A DNA stretch of 64,000 nucleotides, from NCBI GenBank assembly GCA_910585545.1, contig CAJUFN010000012.1:1-64000 (forward strand), read 5' to 3'. The notes under the pieces are model-generated. The model was not told the DNA's origin. It did not search any database and saw only the letters and a list, made by a program, of their open reading frames with translations. A program made the translations under genes and the position numbers. This document shows positions 8,242 through 16,177 of the stretch, piece after piece. This DNA is from an uncultured Lachnospiraceae bacterium. GTDB lineage: Bacteria > Bacillota > Clostridia > Lachnospirales > Lachnospiraceae. Positions within the stretch are counted from its first letter, which is position 1. The number at the start of each line of letters is the position of its first letter.

Positions 8242-9318
8242 TTATTCATCCCCAAAACTGATTCCTGTCATCTTTGCTTCACGGACAATCTTAGAATCCG
8301 GATCTACGAATTTCAGTTTTCCGGCAACTTCTCCCAAAGGAATCTTAACCGTCTCACCATTTTTGATTCCTACCATATAGCCGTATTCCTTATTCCAGAT
8401 AAGTTCCGCTGCTGCCGCTCCAAGACGTGTAGAAAGCACTCTGTCATATGGACATGGCGTGCCTCCTCTTTGTGTATGACCAGGAACAGTAATACGAACC
8501 TCCTGATCACAGCGTTTCTGAATCTGCTCTGCCACTTCATAAGCAATAGACGGATATTTTCTCTTCTCCAATTTTTCTTTGTACTCTTTCTTAGAAAGCT
8601 TTGCGTCTTTCTTGGAAATCGCCCCTTCTGCTACCGCAAGAATCGTAAATCGCTTTCCAGTCTTTGCACGACGCTTGATCGCTTTTGCAATCACATCCGG
8701 ATCATATGGAATCTCCGGAAGCAATATAATGTCCGCGCCACCCGCGATTCCGGCATGAAGTGTTACCCATCCTACTTTATGCCCCATGACCTCTACGATA
8801 AACACACGACTATGGGACGTTGCTGTCGTATGGATACAATCGATCGTATCTGTCGCAATATCTACCGCACTCTGGAAGCCAAATGTCATATCCGTCCCCC
8901 AAAGGTCGTTATCGATTGTCTTTGGAAGCGTTACCACGTTCAATCCTTCTTCTCTCAGTAAATTAGCAGTCTTGTGGGTTCCGTTCCCTCCAAGCACCAC
9001 CAGACAATCAAGATTTAACTTATGATAGGTATGCTTCATTGCCTCCACTTTATTCACTCCATTCGCATCCGGCGTGCGCATCAGCTTAAATGGCTGCCGT
9101 GATGTTCCAAGAATCGTTCCGCCCACTGTTAAAATACCCGAAAAATCCCTTGATGTAAGCATATCAAAGTCAGAATACATAAGACCTTTGTATCCTTCCT
9201 TGAATCCATAAATCTCAATCTCTTCGGTTTTTGCATAAAGTCCTTTTACAACGCCTCTCATGGCAGCATTCAAAGCCTGACAGTCTCCGCCGCTTGTCAA
9301 CATTCCTATACGTAACAT
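8242..9318 (-). CDS. pfkA: 6-phosphofructokinase, atypical cosubstrate site
   Basis: This 358-residue PfkA-family enzyme phosphorylates fructose 6-phosphate in glycolysis. The first loop TSGGDCQALNAAMRG is standard. The cosubstrate loop reads GGNGT (110-114), with Asn in place of the Mg-binding Asp, and the catalytic loop reads PKTIDND (132-138), with Lys where classic ATP enzymes have Gly. A Gly at the 104-equivalent with a Lys at the 124-equivalent is the mixed pattern of the so-called X group, so ATP or pyrophosphate use cannot be settled by eye. It is monocistronic, with its own promoter at 9360-9389. Confidence 0.88.
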   Translation of the reverse strand: MLRIGMLTSGGDCQALNAAMRGVVKGLYAKTEEIEIYGFKEGYKGLMYSDFDMLTSRDFSGILTVGGTILGTSRQPFKLMRTPDANGVNKVEAMKHTYHKLNLDCLVVLGGNGTHKTANLLREEGLNVVTLPKTIDNDLWGTDMTFGFQSAVDIATDTIDCIHTTATSHSRVFIVEVMGHKVGWVTLHAGIAGGADIILLPEIPYDPDVIAKAIKRRAKTGKRFTILAVAEGAISKKDAKLSKKEYKEKLEKRKYPSIAYEVAEQIQKRCDQEVRITVPGHTQRGGTPCPYDRVLSTRLGAAAAELIWNKEYGYMVGIKNGETVKIPLGEVAGKLKFVDPDSKIVREAKMTGISFGDE

Positions 9319-9359
9319 ACAACCCCATCCTTTCTACGTTTTGCTTTTTTCTGCCTTCC

Positions 9360-9389
9360 ATTATACCATAAGCGCTAAAATAGAAGCAA
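9360..9389 (-). promoter_or_regulatory. sigma-A type promoter of pfkA
   Basis: On the minus strand: TTGCTT (9389-9384), an 18-bp spacer and TATAAT (9365-9360), preceded by TGG as an extended -10. The predicted start lies about 35 bp before the pfkA ATG. Confidence 0.65.
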
Positions 9390-9426
9390 GTTATGTCTGA
9401 AAGCAAGTTCTTACTATTTCTTAGTA

Positions 9427-9455
9427 TTTTATGCCTGATATTTTTGTGCTATACT
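9427..9455 (+). promoter_or_regulatory. extended -10 promoter of map
   Basis: TGC directly precedes TATACT (9450-9455). The -35 region at 9427-9432 (TTTTAT) is poor, as is usual for extended -10 promoters. It faces away from the pfkA promoter in the same 170-bp gap. Confidence 0.5.
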
Positions 9456-9485
9456 ATCTTCAGAAATGCAAGGAGAGGATGATTG

Positions 9486-10355
9486 ATGATTATGGAAAGA
9501 AACATGTTGTGCTGGTGCGGCAGCGGCAAGAAATATAAGAAATGTCATATGACTATGGATGAGCGCCTGCTCGCCCTGGCAAGTGAAGGACATATTACTC
9601 CGCCAAGAGAGATCATAAAGACAGCAGAACAGATCGAAGGAATCCGAAAGAGTGCAAAGCTTAACACGGCTGTACTGGATCATGTTGCAAAACATATCTG
9701 CGAGGGTATGAGTACCGCCCAGATCGATAAACTGGTCTATGAATATACTACTTCGCACGGAGGGATTCCCGCACCACTTGGATATGAAGGTTTTCCTAAA
9801 AGCGTATGTACTTCTCTCAATAACGAAGTCTGCCATGGCATTCCGGATGAAGATATCATTTTAAAAGACGGTGATATTATAAATGTCGATGTCTCTACCA
9901 TCCTTGATGGTTATTTTTCAGACGCTTCCCGAATGTTTACTGTAGGTAAGACCTCTGCGCGAGCCGAAAGACTTATCCGTGTCACAAAAGAATGTGTAGA
10001 ACTTGGGCTAACAGAAGCAAAACCTTGGAATCACCTTGGCGATATCGCATACGCCATCAATAGCCACGCGCAGGCAAACGGTTATTCTGTCGTGGAGGAT
10101 ATCGGAGGACATGGAATTGGATTAGAATTCCACGAAGAACCATTTGTAAGTTATGTCACCCCAAAAGGAAGCGAAATGGTACTCGTACCAGGCATGATTT
10201 TTACAATTGAACCAATGATCAACGAAGGAAGTCCTGACTTTTTTATTGACGAAGAGAATGGCTGGACCGTCTATACCGAAGATGACGGTTTATCCGCGCA
10301 AATAGAATATATGGTACTCATCACGGAAGACGGCGCAGAAATACTATCTAAATAA
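9486..10355 (+). CDS. map: type I methionine aminopeptidase with N-terminal SEC-C motif
   Basis: The enzyme removes initiator methionine from nascent proteins. The pita-bread fold metal ligands are visible: two Asp in NVDVSTILDGYFSDAS, His in GGHGIGLEFHEEP, and Glu in FTIEPMI and in IEYMVLI. The first 20 residues carry a compact zinc-binding SEC-C motif (CWCGSGKKYKKCH), the same module found at the SecA C-terminus, which can place the enzyme near the ribosome. AGGAGAGG at 9471-9478 favours the ATG at 9486 (289 aa); a TTG just before it and an ATG at 9492 are alternatives. It is one of the few plus-strand genes. Confidence 0.95.
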   Translation: MIMERNMLCWCGSGKKYKKCHMTMDERLLALASEGHITPPREIIKTAEQIEGIRKSAKLNTAVLDHVAKHICEGMSTAQIDKLVYEYTTSHGGIPAPLGYEGFPKSVCTSLNNEVCHGIPDEDIILKDGDIINVDVSTILDGYFSDASRMFTVGKTSARAERLIRVTKECVELGLTEAKPWNHLGDIAYAINSHAQANGYSVVEDIGGHGIGLEFHEEPFVSYVTPKGSEMVLVPGMIFTIEPMINEGSPDFFIDEENGWTVYTEDDGLSAQIEYMVLITEDGAEILSK

Positions 10356-10382
10356 ACGCCCGCATGTATGTCAACAGAACAA

Positions 10383-10413
10383 AGCGCGACAAGGTATTTC
10401 CTATAAGATAAAA
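10383..10413. repeat. half-copy of the inverted-repeat tail
   Basis: The 31 bp match 273-303 except at two positions (AGCGYGACAAGG then TATTTCCTATAAGA). The left arm and the 108-bp core are absent, so this is a truncated copy in the gap after map. Confidence 0.65.
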
Positions 10414-10453
10414 AATGCTATGCAAAAGGGCAAACCGATTGCATAGCATTTTT
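10411..10453. terminator. bidirectional terminator between map and the tRNA operon
   Basis: A perfect 15-bp stem (10411-10425 with 10439-10453) has A and T runs at the two ends. It can stop both the plus-strand map transcript and the minus-strand tRNA transcript. Confidence 0.85.
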
Positions 10454-10470
10454 CTTCATGAATTAATAAA

Positions 10471-10541
10471 AGCGGGTGATGGGAATCGAACCCACGTATC
10501 TAGCTTGGAAGGCTAGTGTTCTACCATTGAACTACACCCGC
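10471..10541 (-). tRNA. tRNA-Gly (anticodon TCC)
   Basis: 71 nt. The acceptor stem GCGGGTG/CACCCGC, D-arm, anticodon loop CTTCCAA and T-loop GGTTCGATTCC are all readable on the minus strand. CCA is not encoded. Last gene of a four-tRNA cluster. Confidence 0.97.
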
Positions 10542-10545
10542 GCAG

Positions 10546-10618
<73 letters not shown>

Positions 10619-10641
10619 ATTTCTTCTGTTTTTTCCAAGTA

Positions 10642-10728
10642 TGCCGGCGACCGGAATCGAACCGGTACGGGAGTATAAGTCCCGCAGGATTTTAAGTCCT
10701 GTGCGTCTGCCAGTTCCGCCACGCCGGC
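10642..10728 (-). tRNA. tRNA-Leu (anticodon TAA)
   Basis: 87 nt with a long variable arm (CGGGAC..GTACCGG region), acceptor stem GCCGGCG/CGCCGGC and anticodon loop CTTAAAA. CCA is not encoded. Second in the cluster. Confidence 0.97.
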
Positions 10729-10734
10729 ATAAAG

Positions 10735-10816
10735 TGGATGGAGGTGGATTCGAACCACCGAAAGCGTTGCTAACAGATTTACAGTCTGCCCCCTTTGGCC
10801 ACTCGGGAACCCATCC
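10735..10816 (-). tRNA. tRNA-Tyr (anticodon GTA)
   Basis: 82 nt, class II tRNA with a variable arm, acceptor stem beginning GGATGGG, anticodon loop CTGTAAA and T-arm GGTTCGAATCC. First gene of the Tyr-Leu-Phe-Gly cluster, closest to the promoter. Confidence 0.97.
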
Positions 10817-10846
10817 ATATAAGACAATATGCCTTAACAATTAATT

Positions 10847-10875
10847 ACTATACTATATATTCGAATAAAATGCAA
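10847..10875 (-). promoter_or_regulatory. promoter of the tRNA operon
   Basis: Minus strand TTGCAT (10875-10870), 17-bp spacer, TATAGT (10852-10847). The predicted start is about 24 bp before tRNA-Tyr. Confidence 0.7.
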
Positions 10876-10902
10876 GGAAAATTTCTTATTTTTTGCAAAT
10901 AG

Positions 10903-11010
10903 TTTAAATCAAAAATAACCGCCCCTCGCCAGGGTTTGATGTGACTTTTTACAGAGTGGGAAAAAGCAACAGAAAATAAATAGTATTATTTACGAATTGT
11001 CGAAATTAAT
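10903..11010. repeat. decayed copy of the holin-like toxin/antisense module
   Basis: 10903-10930 (TTTAAATCAAAAATAACCG then CCCCTC) matches the 3' end and terminator of the toxin gene at 33301-33328. Further right, the minus strand reads TTTCGACAATTC, close to the antisense promoter start TTTGACAATTC at 33440-33430. The terminator stem has mutated (GTGAC instead of GTTAC), and no toxin reading frame remains. I read it as a remnant. The gap between the tRNA promoter and the next gene holds nothing else I recognise. Confidence 0.45.
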
Positions 11011-11037
11011 TGTTTGGCAATTTTTATAAAATATGAT
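11010..11037 (+). promoter_or_regulatory. candidate promoter of the small secreted-protein gene
   Basis: TTGTTT (11010-11015), 16-bp spacer, TATGAT (11032-11037). It is followed 57 bp later by the ATG at 11094. Confidence 0.45.
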
Positions 11038-11093
11038 AATTTTTAGATAAGATATATTTTATCTACAATAAATTCTAAAAGCAGGGTGCAATT

Positions 11094-11452
11094 ATGCGTA
11101 AAAACATCAAACAAAAATTAGGTTACATTTTAACGACTTGCATTATTTTAGTAACTTTTTCTAGCACGTCAATATTCGCGGCAGAAACAAACATTCCAAC
11201 TCCAAGTATACAACATACGAAAATTACAATGGTAACTACACTCGAAATATTAGCACCAAAATGAATAACAAATTCAGCCTCACTCAAATAGATGACTATT
11301 TTCATATCGATAGTACTTTAAGAGATTATGGCAATGCACGTAGAAGTGCTCAATCCTTGAAAACAAATTGGGTAGTTAAAATAATTAATGGCGGAACCCT
11401 AGACAGCTGGTCCTATACATATGGGCAAAATGTAAATATTTCTATTTATTAA
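11094..11452 (+). pseudogene. small secreted protein, split by a one-base shift
   Basis: The first frame starts at ATG 11094 and encodes a classic signal peptide (MRKNIKQKLGYILTTC.., cleavage likely after SIFAA). It then runs into a TGA at about 11262. The -1 frame is open from before 11171 and continues to 11452, ending in SYTYGQNVNISIY. Adding one A to the AAAA run at 11220-11223 joins them into one protein of about 119 residues (..HTKNYNGNYTRN..). So it is either a recent deletion in a homopolymer, a phase-variable site, or a sequencing error. I do not recognise the mature domain. It has no cysteines and looks like a small exported peptide. RBS support is weak (GCAGGG upstream). Confidence 0.6.
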
Positions 11453-11550
11453 TTGAATACATTTCGCTAGAATATTTTTTAGTTTACAAATCGTTTTTTA
11501 TATCCTATTAGTTACGGACTCTAATTTTAGCTAGACAATTCAATAAAAGC

Positions 11551-11596
11551 AAGAATCTGCATAGCGTTACCTATTCGTAGCGCTATGCAGATTCTT
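11551..11596. terminator. terminator after the small secreted-protein gene
   Basis: A perfect 16-bp stem (11551-11566 with 11581-11596) with a 14-base loop is followed by TTTAT. It lies between the broken gene and the next plus-strand gene. Confidence 0.8.
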
Positions 11597-11635
11597 TATA
11601 ACCGTTTTCACTTTCTGGAAAGGAGGCAGTGACTT

Positions 11636-12193
11636 ATGAAAAATAACATACGTGTATCATTATCCGTAATTACGATTCTCTCGCTTGTTTGTTTCATCAT
11701 AATTTCTCTACCTCACTATTATACGGAAGACGAAATAACACCAACACTGTGTCAAGCCATACTAGAAAAAAGTGACCGGGATGCCCGCTCTTTTTGCATC
11801 ATTGACATCCAAAAATTGAATAATACGATTGTCGCAGGATACACCTGGGGAGATCCTGCCCAAACAAAAACCTTTGGATATTTATCCTTTGCCCGCAAGA
11901 AAAATAAATACACTTTATATCACAATTACAGCAATATAGGAACCGATGGTTATAATATCTACTGGACAATATATCTGGATGCAAGTCCATTCTGCGAAGA
12001 CTACTCCGAAGAGCTACCCGAGTATATCCTGCTATTCAACATGGACGAAAATCTTCACACTGTAATTGTATCAGATGATCATATGACACAAAAGATAGAC
12101 ATAAAACCCACTCTGTCAATGTATCTTTTTAAACATCCATCAAACGGAGGAAGTTTTAACTGTTTTGACAAAGAAAATAACATCATTTACTGA
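11636..12193 (+). CDS. unknown membrane-anchored or secreted protein
   Basis: The 185-residue protein has an N-terminal hydrophobic segment at about residues 7-26 after a short basic stretch, which could be a signal anchor; I see no lipobox. The rest is polar, with five cysteines (three of them outside the anchor) and many aromatic residues (TWGDPAQTKTFGYLSF, YNIYWTIYL). I recognise no family. A strong AAGGAGG lies 9 bases before the start. It has terminators on both sides, so it is probably its own unit. It sits next to the split secreted-peptide gene in an AT-rich patch, which suggests accessory content. Confidence 0.65.
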   Translation: MKNNIRVSLSVITILSLVCFIIISLPHYYTEDEITPTLCQAILEKSDRDARSFCIIDIQKLNNTIVAGYTWGDPAQTKTFGYLSFARKKNKYTLYHNYSNIGTDGYNIYWTIYLDASPFCEDYSEELPEYILLFNMDENLHTVIVSDDHMTQKIDIKPTLSMYLFKHPSNGGSFNCFDKENNIIY

Positions 12194-12211
12194 TTAGAAC
12201 CTAGTATAGTG

Positions 12212-12261
12212 GATAGTTATAAAAAAGAATGTGCTTTTGCACATTCTTTTTTATAACTATC
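12212..12261. terminator. bidirectional terminator
   Basis: A perfect 23-bp stem (12212-12234 with 12239-12261) and a TTTT loop contain A6/T6 tracts. It separates the convergent unknown gene and the LCP gene. Confidence 0.85.
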
Positions 12262-12272
12262 TCTATCACCAT

Positions 12273-14030
12273 TTATTCCGTCTCCACGGAATCTTCAATC
12301 GTCTCACCATTTTCTACCCGGTTAATCAGTTCTTTAATCTTTTCAACCGAACTATCATCCGGAATCGTTACATAATATTCTCCGGCTCCCATTGACCAGC
12401 AGACATCCTCTGATCCTACGCCTTCTGCCGCTACCGAATAGACTTTCCATTTTGCCCCCGATTCCAGCTGATTCTTGATCAAGGATGCAATCTGATTATT
12501 AGACATATTCGTATCTACATTGTGTGCCACACTATCCAGAATGCTGTTCGCTTTTACGATCATATCCGGGCGCAGCATCTTATTGATCATTCCTATAATA
12601 ACCGCTTGCTGGTTTTTACCTCGCTGGTTATCTCCATCCTCCAGGTGCTGACGCTCACGGCTGAATGCCAACGCTTCCTTGCCGTTAAAATGGTTCATTC
12701 CTCTGGATACGTCAAATACGTGTTCCGAATCCGCACTGGTCGTAAACGCATATTCCGATTCCACATCTACACCACCTAAGATATCGACAATCTCTATCAT
12801 AGATGTGAAATTAATCCTTGCATAGAATGGAATCTTTGTCTCATACAACGCTTCCAGCGTTCTCATAGAAGCATCTACACCATAGATCCCTGCGTGAGTC
12901 AGCTTGTCCTTATTTCCATAAGAAATACCAGGTATCTCTACATAATAATCTCTCGGCGTTGTCACAAGTAAGATCTGATGACTCTTAGGATTCACCACCG
13001 CTATAATATTCACATCGCTTCGGCTATTATTCTCAAGCTCACCGTAAACATCATTACCGCTGATATACACGGTAAACGGATCACTGTCAACCGATACATG
13101 TAATGAGAGCGAACCAATCTCTGTCTTAACGCTATGCTTGTAAATCACCTTTACATTTTCATTATAGCCCTCAAACACCTCGCTTAAGATGCCCTGGTGT
13201 CCTTCATTGTAAATGATCGCACCCACTTGGCCATCATGAAGGGCCTGCGCCTGTTCTACAACACTTTCGAACTCCTTCACTTCAATATCTTTTCCAATTT
13301 CTTCCGAAATCTGCTCTACTGCTTTTCTTACCTTATCGCCATCCGAACGATACTGTACGCCAAATACATAATCAGCGGCATCCTTAAGATTCTCTGCTTT
13401 ATCTTCTTCCATCACCGCTACAACTATGGTATCTACTTTATAATTCGTATTTGCTACTCTATTGAGCGTATCGCTCATTCGATAAACATAGAATCCGCCT
13501 ATGGTAACTACAAGCATTACAATAACGCTAAACACCTTCCCCGGAATTCCTTTTCCACTTGCCATAAGCTGAGAAACTAACGTGATCGCTGCAAGTGCGA
13601 GCAATGCCGCAAAAATCATTGCAATATATGTTCCCGGCAGCATGTCCAGCCACACCAGCAATCCGGCAAATATTCCGGAAAACATAACCTGCAGCACGAA
13701 CAATACCAGTCCAAGATTACGACTGCCCCTGTTTTCTCTCCGTTCCCGATGCCTCTGCCTGCGAATTTCTCTGTCTACTTTCTTCTTCGTCTGCGCATAT
13801 TCCATCGGCGGATCTTGTGTTGCGGATGGATGGCTGACTTTCACCCGTGGTCTCCGTGCTTTTTCTTCTTTCCTTATATCCTCCGGCACATTCATTTCCT
13901 GTCTTCGTTCCTGCCTGTGAAGATATTCCTTTTGTTCTCTACTTAGATCTGCACGCCCTCTATGCGCCTTCTTAATCTCCTCTTCCCGCATTTTTCCTGC
14001 GTTGCGTCTTCCGTTTTCCCTCTCGGCCAT
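12273..14030 (-). CDS. LytR-CpsA-Psr (LCP) family glycopolymer ligase
   Basis: The 585-residue protein has a highly basic cytoplasmic N-terminus of about 105 residues. Three hydrophobic segments follow (about 107-130, 135-155 and 165-183), and then a long extracytoplasmic part. The LCP catalytic core covers roughly 340-500, with VNPKSHQILLVTTPRDYYV, THAGIYGVDAS, INFTSMIEIVDILGGVDVE and FNGKEALAFSRERQ. These hold the Arg and Asp residues that bind the lipid pyrophosphate. LCP enzymes attach teichoic acids or capsule to peptidoglycan. A segment of about 150 residues between the last helix and the core looks like the accessory domain seen in Lachnospiraceae homologues. Confidence 0.9.
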   Translation of the reverse strand: MAERENGRRNAGKMREEEIKKAHRGRADLSREQKEYLHRQERRQEMNVPEDIRKEEKARRPRVKVSHPSATQDPPMEYAQTKKKVDREIRRQRHRERRENRGSRNLGLVLFVLQVMFSGIFAGLLVWLDMLPGTYIAMIFAALLALAAITLVSQLMASGKGIPGKVFSVIVMLVVTIGGFYVYRMSDTLNRVANTNYKVDTIVVAVMEEDKAENLKDAADYVFGVQYRSDGDKVRKAVEQISEEIGKDIEVKEFESVVEQAQALHDGQVGAIIYNEGHQGILSEVFEGYNENVKVIYKHSVKTEIGSLSLHVSVDSDPFTVYISGNDVYGELENNSRSDVNIIAVVNPKSHQILLVTTPRDYYVEIPGISYGNKDKLTHAGIYGVDASMRTLEALYETKIPFYARINFTSMIEIVDILGGVDVESEYAFTTSADSEHVFDVSRGMNHFNGKEALAFSRERQHLEDGDNQRGKNQQAVIIGMINKMLRPDMIVKANSILDSVAHNVDTNMSNNQIASLIKNQLESGAKWKVYSVAAEGVGSEDVCWSMGAGEYYVTIPDDSSVEKIKELINRVENGETIEDSVETE

Positions 14031-14077
14031 ATTTTTCTTTTGTCCTCTCCTTCAATCAATCCATATGTCCCTTTATC

Positions 14078-14106
14078 AATATAGCATAAGTTTCTTTTGA
14101 AAACAA
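14078..14106 (-). promoter_or_regulatory. promoter of the LCP gene
   Basis: Minus strand TTGTTT (14106-14101), 17-bp spacer ending in TGC, TATATT (14083-14078). It is 48 bp before the start codon, so the LCP gene has its own promoter directly after the GH13 gene. Confidence 0.55.
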
Positions 14107-14107
14107 C

Positions 14108-16153
14108 TCAAATTTCGTCATTCTGCCAGAGCACAAGAGCTGAGAAGGCCCCCATAATAAGCACCATTTCTCCATCTGTCACAAGATACTCTTCTCGTTC
14201 CTTAGTATAACCGTTTTCATAAGAATAAATCAGTCTCTGCATCTTTGTCTGCTTCTCGACTTCCGCCTTCCAAACCGGGATCATAATTTCTTTTAAGCTA
14301 TCGGAGTTATTTATAATGACTACAATCTTTTCTGATGCGTCAAACCTTGCATAGGCCAAAAGATTCTCTTCCCAGCAAAGCATCTTAACCGAACCAGTCT
14401 TTAACGCTTCATGCGCTTTGTGTATCCCTATCATCTCTTTATGGAAAGAAAGCATCTCCTGATTTTCACGCCCCCACGGATAGGTCCTGCGGTTATCCGG
14501 GTCCGTAAATCCGCACACGCCGGCTTCGTCTCCATAATATACGGTAGGAGCTCCCGGCCATGTCATCTGCATGACGACCGCTTCTCTCATCACGCATTCC
14601 TTCACGCCCGTCTCAGCTTCTTTCGGACTCATGTAATTGATTCTTCCTACCTTCTGGTTTGTTCTTGTCAAAAAACGGGAATGATCATGATTTGACAACT
14701 CATTCATTGCCACAAACAATGATGGGGTCATCATGCTCGCCATATAATGCCGCATCAAATTCACAAAATTATCTGCATTTCCATGCAAATCCCCCCGGTA
14801 TTCGTCACTATGTTTTTCCATACCAGTCAAAAACCATGTTACCGGTTCCATAAACGCATCATAATTCATTACGGTATCCCATTCCTCACCGGCAAGCCAC
14901 TCTTTGGGATCTCCGTAATGCTCTGCCAAGATAATTGCCTCTGGATTCGCTTCTTTTACCCTCTTTCGAAACCTTTGCCAAAATGAATGATTATATTCAT
15001 TCGTCTTTCCAAGATCGGCCGCCACATCCAATCTCCAACCATCTGCATTATACGGCGGACTCACCCACTTTGCGGCTGTATCCAGAATATAGTTTTCCAA
15101 TTCTTCCGAACCTTCATAATTCAATTTTGGTAAGGTATTATGCCCCCACCATCCTTCATAATTATCATTATCCGGCCAATTTTCACTGTCTTCCCCAAAA
15201 AAATAAAAGAAATTGTGATACGGACTATGCCGATCTACATATGCACCTTTTTCATATCCATTTTCATTTTTATAAAAATGCTCCCGATCCATCCACTTGT
15301 TAAACGAACCGCAATGATTGAAAACTCCATCTATGATTACGCGCATTCCCCGTTCGTGCATCTTTTCTACCATCTGGATAAATAGTTCATTACTCGCCTC
15401 CAGATTCGCTTTTCTGGTTGTACGGATTCTATACTTTTCGGCATGAAGATTACTCGCGGCTCCTTCAGGCAGTACTTCGCCTCCGTCTTCCACGATCACT
15501 CCGATATGCGGATCGATATAATCATAATCCTGTGTATCGTATTTATGGTTAGACGGAGATACAAACAGCGGATTAAAATAAACTACTTCTACACCAAGCT
15601 CCTCCAAGTAATCCAATTTGTCAATAACACCTTGCAAATCTCCTCCATAAAACTCTCTCACATCCTCTGTTTTCGGATACTGATACCAGTCTTCCACCTT
15701 GCTGCAACGCTGCCCGATATAAATATATTCTCCCGTCTGTACATCGTTCGATGGATCGCCATTATAAAACCGATCCACATATATCTGATACATAACGGCA
15801 CCTTTTGCCCAATCCGGCGTCGAAAATCCCGGCATGATCATAAATTTATATTCCGTCTCTATCGTTTCCTTCGGACCGCCTTGTGTATAATATATAATTT
15901 CATCATCTTTTCGCACTTCAAAAAAATATTGAAACGCTTTTTCCTTCAAAGGAACCGTAGTCTTAAAAAAGTCAAAATATACCGTACTTTTTTCTTTCAC
16001 CATCGGATAGTTTTCTGCTTCACTCCTTAGGAATACGGCATCTACATCATCTTTTGCCGTGCGGAAACTAATTGTGACCATCTCGTTTTTTTTCGGTTCC
16101 GGAGGCATAACATAATTTTTTGTGCCGTCACTAAACAATGCTTCTCGATTCAT
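14108..16153 (-). CDS. GH13 alpha-glucan hydrolase (neopullulanase/cyclomaltodextrinase type)
   Basis: The 681-residue enzyme starts with a CBM34-like N-terminal beta domain (about 1-110). The GH13 barrel follows, with region I DGVFNH (275-280), region II GWRLDVA with nucleophile Asp376, region III LAEHYG with acid/base Glu411, and region IV SNHDH with Asp490. The FYGGDLQGVIDKLDYL and VYFNPLFVSPSNHKYD stretches are typical of the neopullulanase/cyclomaltodextrinase group. There is no signal peptide, so it acts in the cytoplasm on imported maltodextrins or cyclodextrins. It is followed by the separately promoted LCP gene and preceded by ftsH. The exact substrate cannot be read from sequence. 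Confidence 0.9.
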   Translation of the reverse strand: MNREALFSDGTKNYVMPPEPKKNEMVTISFRTAKDDVDAVFLRSEAENYPMVKEKSTVYFDFFKTTVPLKEKAFQYFFEVRKDDEIIYYTQGGPKETIETEYKFMIMPGFSTPDWAKGAVMYQIYVDRFYNGDPSNDVQTGEYIYIGQRCSKVEDWYQYPKTEDVREFYGGDLQGVIDKLDYLEELGVEVVYFNPLFVSPSNHKYDTQDYDYIDPHIGVIVEDGGEVLPEGAASNLHAEKYRIRTTRKANLEASNELFIQMVEKMHERGMRVIIDGVFNHCGSFNKWMDREHFYKNENGYEKGAYVDRHSPYHNFFYFFGEDSENWPDNDNYEGWWGHNTLPKLNYEGSEELENYILDTAAKWVSPPYNADGWRLDVAADLGKTNEYNHSFWQRFRKRVKEANPEAIILAEHYGDPKEWLAGEEWDTVMNYDAFMEPVTWFLTGMEKHSDEYRGDLHGNADNFVNLMRHYMASMMTPSLFVAMNELSNHDHSRFLTRTNQKVGRINYMSPKEAETGVKECVMREAVVMQMTWPGAPTVYYGDEAGVCGFTDPDNRRTYPWGRENQEMLSFHKEMIGIHKAHEALKTGSVKMLCWEENLLAYARFDASEKIVVIINNSDSLKEIMIPVWKAEVEKQTKMQRLIYSYENGYTKEREEYLVTDGEMVLIMGAFSALVLWQNDEI

Positions 16154-16177
16154 TTTATGTCTCCTCGTAATTATTCT

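Noticed and set aside
11200..11240. Programmed -1 frameshift in the split secreted-protein gene
   Set aside because: There is no X XXY YYZ slippery heptamer in the zero frame and no downstream pseudoknot. A one-base change in the A-run is simpler.
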